From NCBI GenBank assembly GCA_028275145.1, contig JAQCNG010000219.1, forward strand, positions 1 through 11,037: a stretch of 11,037 nt of DNA, written 5' to 3'. Positions 5,487 through 11,037 of the stretch are shown piece after piece (the first letter of the stretch is position 1; each line of letters opens with the position of its first letter). The DNA comes from Halovenus sp. (GTDB lineage: Archaea; Halobacteriota; Halobacteria; Halobacteriales; Haloarculaceae). The translations under genes were made by a program, and so were the position numbers. The notes beneath the pieces are model-generated. The model was not told the origin of the DNA, searched no databases, and saw nothing but the letters and a program-made list of their open reading frames with translations.

Positions 5487-5564
5487 ACCGGTGTGACACG
5501 GGCCGAGCCGGTTCGGCAACCGGGAGGACACCCAACTGGTCCCGGTGACAGTTGACCGGTGTGA
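5487..5564. repeat. Direct repeat ACCGGTGTGA and a nearby dyad in the hemE-atpD gap
   Basis: The 10-base word ACCGGTGTGA occurs at 5487-5496 and again at 5555-5564. Between them CCGGTT (5508-5513) and AACCGG (5518-5523) form a perfect 6-bp-arm dyad with a 4-base spacer. All lie in the 204-bp divergent gap between hemE and atpD, so they could be regulator sites. GC-rich DNA makes such words less rare than they look. Confidence 0.35.
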
Positions 5565-5608
5565 ACCAGTATCCACCGGCGGGCGGGGGTCACTGTCTCG
5601 CCAGGGGC

Positions 5609-5627
5609 ATAACAACGGTTAACTTGC
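5609..5627 (+). promoter_or_regulatory. Promoter region of atpD
   Basis: Two AT-rich patches, GCATAAC (5609-5615) and GGTTAACTT (5619-5627), lie 23-41 bases upstream of ATG 5650. A weak Shine-Dalgarno-like GAGAGG (5641-5646) sits 3 bases before the ATG. This shows that atpD has its own promoter here and is not read from an upstream atp gene. Confidence 0.45.
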
Positions 5628-5649
5628 TAGGTCGACAACAGAGAGGCAA

Positions 5650-6345
5650 ATGGCCAAGGACGTCAAACCCACGCGAAAGAACCTGATGCAGATAGAGGAC
5701 CGCATCGAACTCTCGGAGCGTGGGCACAACACGCTAGAGAAGAAACGCGACGGGCTCATCATGGAGTTCATGGATATCCTCGACCAGGCCCAGGACGTGC
5801 GCGAGGACCTCGAGGCCGACTATCAGGAGGCCCAGCGCGCTATCAACATGGCCCGCACGATGGAGGGTGACGTCGCGGTGCGTGGCGCGGCCTCGGCACT
5901 GAAAGAACACCCCGAACTGACGACACAGTCGAAAAACATCATGGGTGTGGTCGTCCCGCAGATCGAGTCGACGAAGGTAAAAAAGAACCTGCAAGAGCGT
6001 GGCTACGGCGTGCTCGGGACCAGCGCCCGCATCGACGAGGCCGCCGAGGCCTACGAGGAACTGCTCGAATCTATCATCCTCGCCGCCGAGGTCGAAACCG
6101 CGATGAAGAAGATGCTCGACGAGATAGAGACGACGAAACGCCGCGTCAACGCACTGGAGTTCAAACTCCTGCCGGACCTCAACGAGAACAGAGAGTACAT
6201 CGAGCAGAAACTCGAGGAACAGGAACGCGAGGAGATATTCCGCATGAAGAAAATAAAGGCGAAAAAGGAGGAGGAAGAAGAGGAAGCCGAGGAGACAGAG
6301 ACCGAAACCGAGGCCGAGAGCGAACTCGAGGTCGTCGAGTCCTGA
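5650..6345 (+). CDS. atpD: A-type ATP synthase subunit D (central stalk)
   Basis: Subunit D of the archaeal A1Ao ATP synthase, the rotating central stalk that transmits torque between the A3B3 head and the membrane ring. It is 231 residues. The N-terminal family pattern is complete ([17 protein letters not shown], then [10 protein letters not shown]). Long coiled-coil helices are predicted at about 7-72 and 140-205, as expected for the stalk hairpin. The signature [14 protein letters not shown] lies at 162-175. The last 25 residues are an acidic run (mostly Glu with Thr), a halophilic extension. ATG 5650 begins the conserved sequence. Subunit D is normally the last or near-last gene of the atp operon, but here the upstream gene is hemE on the other strand and korB faces it downstream. 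No other ATP synthase gene is in the window. Confidence 0.97.
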   Translation: MAKDVKPTRKNLMQIEDRIELSERGHNTLEKKRDGLIMEFMDILDQAQDVREDLEADYQEAQRAINMARTMEGDVAVRGAASALKEHPELTTQSKNIMGVVVPQIESTKVKKNLQERGYGVLGTSARIDEAAEAYEELLESIILAAEVETAMKKMLDEIETTKRRVNALEFKLLPDLNENREYIEQKLEEQEREEIFRMKKIKAKKEEEEEEAEETETETEAESELEVVES

Positions 6346-6375
6346 CACCGGATGCGTCGAGAGAGCGTCCGCACC

Positions 6376-6400
6376 AACCGAGTCTGCTGTTCAGACGGTT
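6376..6400. terminator. Possible hairpin between converging atpD and korB
   Basis: GTCTG (6382-6386) and CAGAC (6392-6396) form a 5-bp stem with a 5-base loop. AACC (6376-6379) and GGTT (6397-6400) extend it past a 2-base bulge. It lies in the 87-bp gap between two convergent genes. There is no long T-run, which archaeal terminators usually need, so this is weak. Confidence 0.2.
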
Positions 6401-6432
6401 GTTCGACCCGACCCGTAGCGTCGCCGGTCTGC

Positions 6433-7296
6433 TCAGTAGAACTCCCGGACGAGGTCCATCGCGTCGTCGGGTGCGCCGTCGGGGATCTCGGTCATAGAGC
6501 CCTCGATACCCTCGCGCTGTTCGTAGGGGACGCTGTCGGGGTCCTGGTAGATGACGCCGGTGTACTCGGTGCCACCCTCCATTATCCGTTCCATCGCGGC
6601 GTCGCGGTCCGCGGGGTCGTGGTCGGTTTCGCCGAGGTCGACGATGCTGTCCCGGAAGTAGTCGTAGGTGTCGACGTCGTTGAACGTGACACACGGGGAG
6701 TAGACGTTCACGAAGCCGAACCCGTCGTGTTCGATTGCCTTCCGGACCACCTCGGCGTGGCTCTGGGCGTCCGAGGAGAACGTCTGGCCGATGAACGTGG
6801 CACCCGACGACAGCGCCAGCGCGAGCGGGTTGACCGGTGTCTGGTTCGTCCCGTCGGGTGTGGTCGAGGTCTCGAAGTCCTCCCGCGAGGTCGGCGAGGC
6901 CTGTCCCTTTGTGAGCCCGTAGATGCGGTTGTCCATCACCACGTAGGACATATCGACGTTGCGTCGCACCGCGTGGACAAAGTGACCCGCCCCGATGGAG
7001 TAGCCGTCACCGTCACCGCCGGCGACCATCACCTCCAGGTCGGGGTTGGCGAGTTTCACACCGATGCCGACCGGCAGCGCACGCCCGTGGACGCCGTGTA
7101 GCGCGTATGAGTGCATGTACGTGCCGATCTTGCCCGAACAGCCGATGCCCGCGACGATGAACGTGTCGTCGGGGTGGTTGCCCGTCTCCGCGAGCCCTTT
7201 CATCATGCCGTTCATGGTCCCGAAGTCACCACAGCCGGGACACCAGGTCGGTTGCTTGTCTGACTTGAAATCGATGAATCGTACGTCTGAGCTCAT
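6433..7296 (-). CDS. korB: 2-oxoacid:ferredoxin oxidoreductase, beta subunit
   Basis: The thiamine-diphosphate subunit of a ferredoxin-dependent 2-oxoacid oxidoreductase, which oxidatively decarboxylates a 2-oxoacid to its acyl-CoA and reduces ferredoxin. It is 287 residues. CPGCGDFG (19-26), GCSGK (Cys53) and SPCVTF (Cys202) supply the four cysteines of the 4Fe-4S cluster near the cofactor. GDGDG (94-98) followed by DNRIYGLTKGQ (Asn123) is the ThDP/Mg binding motif. The length (287, against about 312 for the pyruvate enzyme of halobacteria, from memory) and the pairing with a 587-residue alpha subunit point to the 2-oxoglutarate type (Kor) for the oxidative TCA cycle. Substrate choice cannot be read with certainty from sequence. 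The ATG overlaps the korA stop by 4 bases and follows a strong Shine-Dalgarno site. Confidence 0.94.
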   Translation of the reverse strand: MSSDVRFIDFKSDKQPTWCPGCGDFGTMNGMMKGLAETGNHPDDTFIVAGIGCSGKIGTYMHSYALHGVHGRALPVGIGVKLANPDLEVMVAGGDGDGYSIGAGHFVHAVRRNVDMSYVVMDNRIYGLTKGQASPTSREDFETSTTPDGTNQTPVNPLALALSSGATFIGQTFSSDAQSHAEVVRKAIEHDGFGFVNVYSPCVTFNDVDTYDYFRDSIVDLGETDHDPADRDAAMERIMEGGTEYTGVIYQDPDSVPYEQREGIEGSMTEIPDGAPDDAMDLVREFY

Positions 7297-9056
7297 TGTG
7301 TGGTTACCTCCTGTGGTCGCACCAGGTCCGTTATATCCGCCACCAGTTCGTCCGCCTTGAAACGGACGCCGTTGTACTTGTTGATGCGCTCGACGCGCTC
7401 GAACACGTCCTGTTCGAGCAGGTTGGCGAACTGTCCGCGCGCGTTACACTCCACGACGACGGTCGTCTCCGCGGCCTCGACTGCGTCGGAAAGCTCCGGC
7501 CGCGGGAACAGGTACGGCACCGAGAGAAAGCGGATGTCGATGCCGTTCTGGGCGAGACGCTCCATCGCCTCGCGGATGGGGCCCTCGTTCGAACCCCAGG
7601 AGACGACAAGCGTGTCCGCGTCGGGGTCGCCGAACTCGCGGGAGCTCCAGTCCTCCTCTGTTTTTGCGGTCTCGACTTTCCGCTGGCGCTTGTCGACCTG
7701 CTCGACGCGGACCTCCGTGTCCTCGGTCCGTCGCCCCAGCGAGTCGTGCTCCAGTCCGGTCGTCATGTGTGCGCCGCCGTCTGTGCCCGGGAGCGTCCGG
7801 GGACTGATGCCGTCGGCGGTCGGAAAGTGTGGCTGGAACCGCTCCTGTTCGTCGGCCCAGGGGTCTATCTCGTCGTCGTCGACGAGTTTCCCGCGGTCGA
7901 TCTCGACGGCGTCCATGTCGAACGCGTCGGGGGGGTAGGTCTGCTCGGTCACCGCGAGCGAGAGGTCTGCCACCAGGAACACGGGTATCTGGTAGCGCTC
8001 GGCGAGATTGAACGCCTCGACGGTCTTCCAGAAACACTCCGAGACCGTCGTCGGGGCGACGATGAGTCGGTCTATCTCCCCGTGACCGCCGTACAGCAGC
8101 ATGTTCAGGTCACCCTGTTCCTGTTTCGTCGGCATACCGGTCGACGGGCCGGCCCGCATCACGTCACAGACGACGAGCGGCGTCTCGGTCGTCGCCACGA
8201 GACCAAACGTCTCGGTCATCAGGTCGATTCCCGGCCCGGAGGTTGCCGTCATCGCCCGCGCACCGGCGCGCGCCGCACCCAGCGCGAGGTTGATGGCCGC
8301 GAGTTCGTCCTCGGCCTGGACGACCTTGCCGCCGTACTGGTCGATGCGACCCGTCAGATACTCCATCACGTCCGTCGCGGGCGTGATCGGATACCCCGAG
8401 TAGAACCGACAACCGGCGGCGATTGCACCCATCCCGATTGCCTCGTCACCGTTCAGGAGCACGTAGTCCTCGTCGGTGGTCTCGATGTCGTAGCCGTACG
8501 CGTGGTCGTAGTGCTCCGTGGTGTACTCCTGGCCGAGACGGGCAGCCTGCTGGTTGTTCTCGACGATTGCGGTCCCCTTGTCGCCAAAGCGCTTCGAGAG
8601 CGAGGAGTCGAGGTGCTCGATGGGGAAGTTCGCCACCTCGCAGGCCGCGCCGAGCGCGACGACGTTACGCATGATTGCGCCACCGGCCTCCTCGGCGAGT
8701 CGCTTCAGCGGCACGTCGAGCCCGGTCATGTTCTCGGGCACCTCGACATCCTGCATCGACGTCCGCTCGCCGTCGTAGATGATGACGCTCCCGTCGTGGA
8801 GTTCGTCCATATTCTCGTTGATTGTCCGCTCTGTCAACGCAATCAGGACGTCGAGCCGGTCGACAACGCTCTCGACACGGTCGAGAGACGTCCGCACCTT
8901 GTAGGCGGTGTAGCCACCCCGGATACGCGATGCGAAGTCCTTCGACGTGTACACGTGCCGGCCGGCGCGTGAGAGGGCCTGCGCGAAGATCTTGCCGGTC
9001 GAGTCGATCCCGTCGCCGGCCTCCCCGCCGATGGCCCAGTTCAAGTCGTCGGGCAT
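7293..9056 (-). CDS. korA: 2-oxoacid:ferredoxin oxidoreductase, fused gamma-alpha subunit
   Basis: The large subunit of the enzyme above, 587 residues from ATG 9056. The N-terminal gamma domain (about 1-180) starts with the family motif GGEAGDGIDSTG (10-21) and includes SRIRGGY. The alpha domain follows from about 195, with GYPITPATDVMEYL (221-234), TSGPGIDLMTE (272-282) and GPSTGMPTKQEQGDL (303-317). The C-terminal domain (about 490-587) contains VSWGSNEGPIREAM and VVVECNARGQFANLLEQ. The gamma-alpha fusion is standard for haloarchaeal Kor and Por. The frame is open far upstream (to 9401), but that stretch has no family similarity, and a promoter-like element 30 bases before ATG 9056 supports the chosen start. 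A GGAGGT also occurs 13 bases before the ATG, inside a small inverted repeat. Confidence 0.95.
   Translation of the reverse strand: MPDDLNWAIGGEAGDGIDSTGKIFAQALSRAGRHVYTSKDFASRIRGGYTAYKVRTSLDRVESVVDRLDVLIALTERTINENMDELHDGSVIIYDGERTSMQDVEVPENMTGLDVPLKRLAEEAGGAIMRNVVALGAACEVANFPIEHLDSSLSKRFGDKGTAIVENNQQAARLGQEYTTEHYDHAYGYDIETTDEDYVLLNGDEAIGMGAIAAGCRFYSGYPITPATDVMEYLTGRIDQYGGKVVQAEDELAAINLALGAARAGARAMTATSGPGIDLMTETFGLVATTETPLVVCDVMRAGPSTGMPTKQEQGDLNMLLYGGHGEIDRLIVAPTTVSECFWKTVEAFNLAERYQIPVFLVADLSLAVTEQTYPPDAFDMDAVEIDRGKLVDDDEIDPWADEQERFQPHFPTADGISPRTLPGTDGGAHMTTGLEHDSLGRRTEDTEVRVEQVDKRQRKVETAKTEEDWSSREFGDPDADTLVVSWGSNEGPIREAMERLAQNGIDIRFLSVPYLFPRPELSDAVEAAETTVVVECNARGQFANLLEQDVFERVERINKYNGVRFKADELVADITDLVRPQEVTTQ
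7306..7311 (-). promoter_or_regulatory. Shine-Dalgarno site of korB inside korA
   Basis: On the minus strand this reads GGAGGT, 9 bases before ATG 7296. It lies in the last codons of korA. With the 4-base ATGA overlap it indicates translational coupling and equal production of the two subunits. Confidence 0.8.
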
Positions 9057-9061
9057 ACTAG

Positions 9062-9077
9062 CCGGAGATACCTCCGG
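9062..9077 (-). promoter_or_regulatory. Inverted repeat just upstream of korA
   Basis: CCGGAG (9062-9067) and CTCCGG (9072-9077) form a perfect 6-bp-arm dyad with a 4-base centre, 5 bases upstream of the korA ATG. It lies between the TATA-like patch (about 9084-9089) and the start codon, where a repressor could act. If transcribed it would hide the GGAGGT in a hairpin. Confidence 0.35.
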
Positions 9078-9083
9078 AGAGAG

Positions 9084-9089
9084 GAAAAG
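9084..9089 (-). promoter_or_regulatory. Possible TATA-like element of korAB
   Basis: On the minus strand this reads CTTTTC, about 30 bases before ATG 9056. It is the only AT-rich patch at a suitable distance. It would give a leaderless or very short-leader transcript. Confidence 0.35.
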
Positions 9090-9227
9090 CCTTCTGACAC
9101 CGGCCGTGCTGTCCGTCGGAGCACACGCAGGCCCGACCCGCTGACGACTCACACGCGACGACAGCAACGCGAGAGGGCGGGGCAGTCGCCGCGTCTCTCG
9201 ACAGCGCGACGACCGACGCCACCCGGG

Positions 9228-9237
9228 ATTTATATAG
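9228..9237 (+). promoter_or_regulatory. Strong TATA box
   Basis: ATTTATATAG contains TTTATATA, a near-ideal archaeal TATA element. Start of transcription would be near 9258-9262. ATG 9287, in frame with the surface-protein gene, lies about 27 bases further on; ATG 9407 would give a leader of about 145 bases. Confidence 0.6.
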
Positions 9238-9370
9238 GATGACGTGACCACTCCCGACAGCGCGTACCGGGTTCCGGTCGACGGTGATGGACCCGGCACC
9301 GGCCCGTATCGCGGGAGTGTCAGTAGAAAGGAGTGGACATCCGGCAACAATGAAAGAGAAACCAGTAGAT

Positions 9371-9379
9371 TCTTTACAG
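9371..9379 (+). promoter_or_regulatory. Second TATA-like element close to the surface-protein gene
   Basis: TCTTTACAG is centred about 32 bases before ATG 9407, so it would suit a leaderless transcript starting at that ATG. It overlaps the left arm of the 9376-9396 dyad. Confidence 0.35.
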
Positions 9380-9396
9380 TGCTCCGACAGCACTGT
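9376..9396 (+). promoter_or_regulatory. 21-bp dyad upstream of the surface-protein gene
   Basis: ACAGTGCT (9376-9383) and AGCACTGT (9389-9396) are perfect inverse copies around CCGAC. It ends 10 bases before ATG 9407. It may be an operator beside the second TATA-like element, or a hairpin in the leader if transcription begins at the stronger box upstream. Confidence 0.45.
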
Positions 9397-9406
9397 GACA
9401 CGAAGT

Positions 9407-11037
9407 ATGGGGCTGTGGGGGCGGTTCGTGCCGGGTGGGGGGCCCGGGCGAGGAAACGTGATGCTGGCGGTAGCGATGATGCTGGCGGTGCTCGTGGTGC
9501 TGGTGGCGCTGGGTCTCACACTCGCACCCACGGGCAGCGATGGCATCACCGACGAGTCCGCCGACGACGGCGAGTTCGACGTTGTCGATTCGGGGCTCCA
9601 GCAGGCGGTGTTCGTGGAGTCGAACGACACGCTCGACCCTGCCTACGACCCCGAGTTCCACCCACCCGACAGCAACGGCCCGCCGCCAATCGACACCGGG
9701 ACAGTCGCCGAGTTGCTCGCCTCGGAGCCGTTCACCGACGAGCAGGTCGTCCAGATTCAGTCGCTACTGACGTCGCTTGGCTACCGCGGTATGGGTGGGG
9801 ATATCGCCGCGCTGGAACCGGTCGCCAGCGAAACCGAAACCGGGGTGCTAGTCCGACTGGGCAATCTCGAACCGCGTGACCTCGGCGACGCCGAGGAGCC
9901 GTTCGTCGAGAACGCCACCGCCGTTCAGGACCTCGAACTCGTCTTCGAGCGCACAACGCTGCCGGAGACCCCGGAGAACGCCACGACCGCACACGTCGGC
10001 GACTGGACGCTCGCGGCCCACCAGAACCGCTCCACCGACCGGGTGCACTACCAACTCGGGAGCTACGACCCCGACGCGGGATGGCAGACCACCGGAACGG
10101 AGGAGGATCTTCAGGTCAACGTACACGAGGAGACGGTCAACGGCGCACCGGTCGCCGGCGGACTCGAGTTCGACCCCGGCGACGCGCCCGTCGACGTGTG
10201 GGTGGTAGACACGAACCGGAGTAACGGGGACGCGGTCAGCACCCACGGCGGGTTCAATCTCGTCGCTGTCGGTGCCGACGAGGACGACCTGAACACGGAC
10301 ACGCTCTCGGCGGAAACCGACTGGCAGGAGGTGGTGACCCGGCCGGTGTTCAACACCACGTATCTCGATGCCACCACCACGCTCGATACCCGTCTCGCCG
10401 TCGATGCCGAGTACACCTACTTCGAGTACGCCGGCAGCGGAGCGGAGCCGTTCCTCGTGGACGCGTCGCTCGCTGTCGAGACCGAGAGCCGGGACGGCCT
10501 CACCGGGCAGTTACCCGCCGGGGATGTCTGGCTGCCAGACTACTCGCTGGAACCGGTCAACTACACAATCGACGTGGCTGGCACGTACAGCAACGGAACA
10601 ACGGTTGACCTGAGCGGGCCGGCGAACCTCAGTATCCGGAATCGGACGGCCAGCGGGCTGGAGGACTGTGCCGACGGACAGGGCTGTGTGAGCGTATACG
10701 ACGACTCCGAAGGGGCACTCTTCTACAACTATCTGGTCATCCCACACACGCTGACCGACCTACAGGTTCAGGCAGAGATGGAGGACGTCGATGGTGTCAC
10801 AGACACACTGCGGAAGAACCTCACCGTCGTCGACCCGTACGAGAGCCAGTCGCTCACGCTGACCAACGACTCGCTGGCCGTCGGAAACGATATGGGGGCA
10901 CTGGAGATGCAACTCCACCCACGGAAACAGGGGCTCGGCCCACGGGTGGTCCCCGCCCCGGACATCTCGCACCTCGACTCTGCACCGGCCCGACACGCCG
11001 CAGAGGGCCTCCAGCACGGACTCGACCTCAGACTCGG
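9407..11037 (+). CDS. Membrane-anchored, probably glycosylated surface protein (5' part, runs off window)
   Basis: An open frame of 543 codons from ATG 9407 to the window end with no stop. I do not recognise a family. Residues 1-18 are Gly-rich with three Arg. Residues 19-41 are strongly hydrophobic (MLAVAMMLAVLVVLVALGLT and on), a signal anchor or uncleaved signal sequence, placing the rest outside the cell. The exported part is acidic and looks beta-rich, and carries 12 N-x-S/T sequons, typical of haloarchaeal S-layer-associated or secreted proteins. The only cysteines seen are Cys421 and Cys427, a likely disulfide. A Pro-rich acidic segment follows the anchor (about 80-95). The frame is also open upstream, with ATGs at 9350 and 9287 as alternative starts. 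ATG 9407 was chosen because it precedes the Gly/Arg-hydrophobic pattern most simply. No catalytic motif or Ig-type repeat is evident; the missing C-terminus may hold the defining domain. Confidence 0.8.
   Translation, partial: MGLWGRFVPGGGPGRGNVMLAVAMMLAVLVVLVALGLTLAPTGSDGITDESADDGEFDVVDSGLQQAVFVESNDTLDPAYDPEFHPPDSNGPPPIDTGTVAELLASEPFTDEQVVQIQSLLTSLGYRGMGGDIAALEPVASETETGVLVRLGNLEPRDLGDAEEPFVENATAVQDLELVFERTTLPETPENATTAHVGDWTLAAHQNRSTDRVHYQLGSYDPDAGWQTTGTEEDLQVNVHEETVNGAPVAGGLEFDPGDAPVDVWVVDTNRSNGDAVSTHGGFNLVAVGADEDDLNTDTLSAETDWQEVVTRPVFNTTYLDATTTLDTRLAVDAEYTYFEYAGSGAEPFLVDASLAVETESRDGLTGQLPAGDVWLPDYSLEPVNYTIDVAGTYSNGTTVDLSGPANLSIRNRTASGLEDCADGQGCVSVYDDSEGALFYNYLVIPHTLTDLQVQAEMEDVDGVTDTLRKNLTVVDPYESQSLTLTNDSLAVGNDMGALEMQLHPRKQGLGPRVVPAPDISHLDSAPARHAAEGLQHGLDLRL

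Larger units (their letters stand above)
9057..9406. other. 350-bp divergent intergenic region
   Basis: Between korA (minus) and the surface-protein gene (plus). It holds the korA promoter patch and dyad at its left end and a strong plus-strand TATA box (9228-9237). The plus frame of the surface-protein gene is open from 9248 on, with alternative ATGs at 9287 and 9350. A perfect 8-bp-arm dyad lies at 9376-9396. I see no RNA gene or independent small gene in it. Confidence 0.6.

Noticed and set aside
6265..6330. GAG/GAA-rich tract at the end of atpD as a possible simple-sequence repeat
   Set aside because: It encodes the Glu-rich halophilic tail. The units are irregular and there is no sign of slippage.
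5734..6348. Minus-strand frame of 204 codons opposite atpD, rich in Leu and Phe
   Set aside because: It is the complement of the Glu/Lys-rich coiled coil. GAG and GAA codons read as CTC and TTC, which only mimics a membrane protein.
7296..8972. Long plus-strand open frame of 558 codons opposite korA
   Set aside because: It mirrors the korA frame in GC-rich DNA. KorA has clear family motifs throughout, while the antisense product is Val/Arg/Asp-rich with no recognisable motif.
9058..9401. Upstream extension of korA by 115 codons
   Set aside because: The extension has no family similarity. The conserved gamma-domain motif begins 10 residues after ATG 9056, and the extension would cross the TATA region of the opposite gene.
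1..11037. CRISPR array, tRNA, rRNA, prophage or toxin-antitoxin system
   Set aside because: No spaced direct repeats, no tRNA-like cloverleaf or rRNA sequence, and no integrase or toxin-like gene were seen.

Overview
The window is chromosomal DNA from a halophilic archaeon (class Halobacteria). The evidence is high GC, acidic proteins rich in Asp and Glu, TATA boxes 25 to 30 bases ahead of many start codons, often with no leader, and haloarchaeal types of HemB, HemE, A-type ATPase subunit D and KorAB. I cannot name the genus.

Bases 1-376 carry no intact gene. About 61-290 is the 3' end of a TnpB-type (IS1341 group, IS200/IS605 superfamily) element, with the last part of the tnpB frame and an apparently intact right-end hairpin. 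Next comes a two-gene operon (377-1048): a winged-helix regulator and a 93-residue three-helix membrane protein. Facing it on the minus strand are a four-helix membrane protein (1613-2233) and a redoxin-fold protein that lacks the usual peroxidatic cysteine (1087-1581).

Bases 2280-5650 hold two tetrapyrrole genes on opposite strands: hemB (+) and hemE (-). Between them lie an unrecognised 81-residue protein (+) and an NfeD-family membrane protein (-). HemB makes porphobilinogen, and HemE decarboxylates uroporphyrinogen III further down the same pathway. A solitary atpD (A-type ATP synthase central stalk) follows on the plus strand.

Bases 6433-9056 are a tightly coupled korA-korB pair (minus strand) for a ferredoxin-dependent 2-oxoacid oxidoreductase, with a 4-base stop/start overlap and a strong Shine-Dalgarno site for korB inside the end of korA. 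The last 1.6 kb is the 5' part of a large membrane-anchored surface protein with 12 N-glycosylation sequons. It runs off the window and is preceded by a 350-bp region with two possible promoters and a perfect 8-bp-arm dyad.

Most of the window is housekeeping metabolism. The points most worth a second look are the TnpB right-end remnant, which could be an orphan guide-RNA (omega RNA) locus, the cysteine-poor redoxin, the isolated atpD, and the regulatory dyads at the regulator and surface-protein genes. I found no tRNA, rRNA or CRISPR array.
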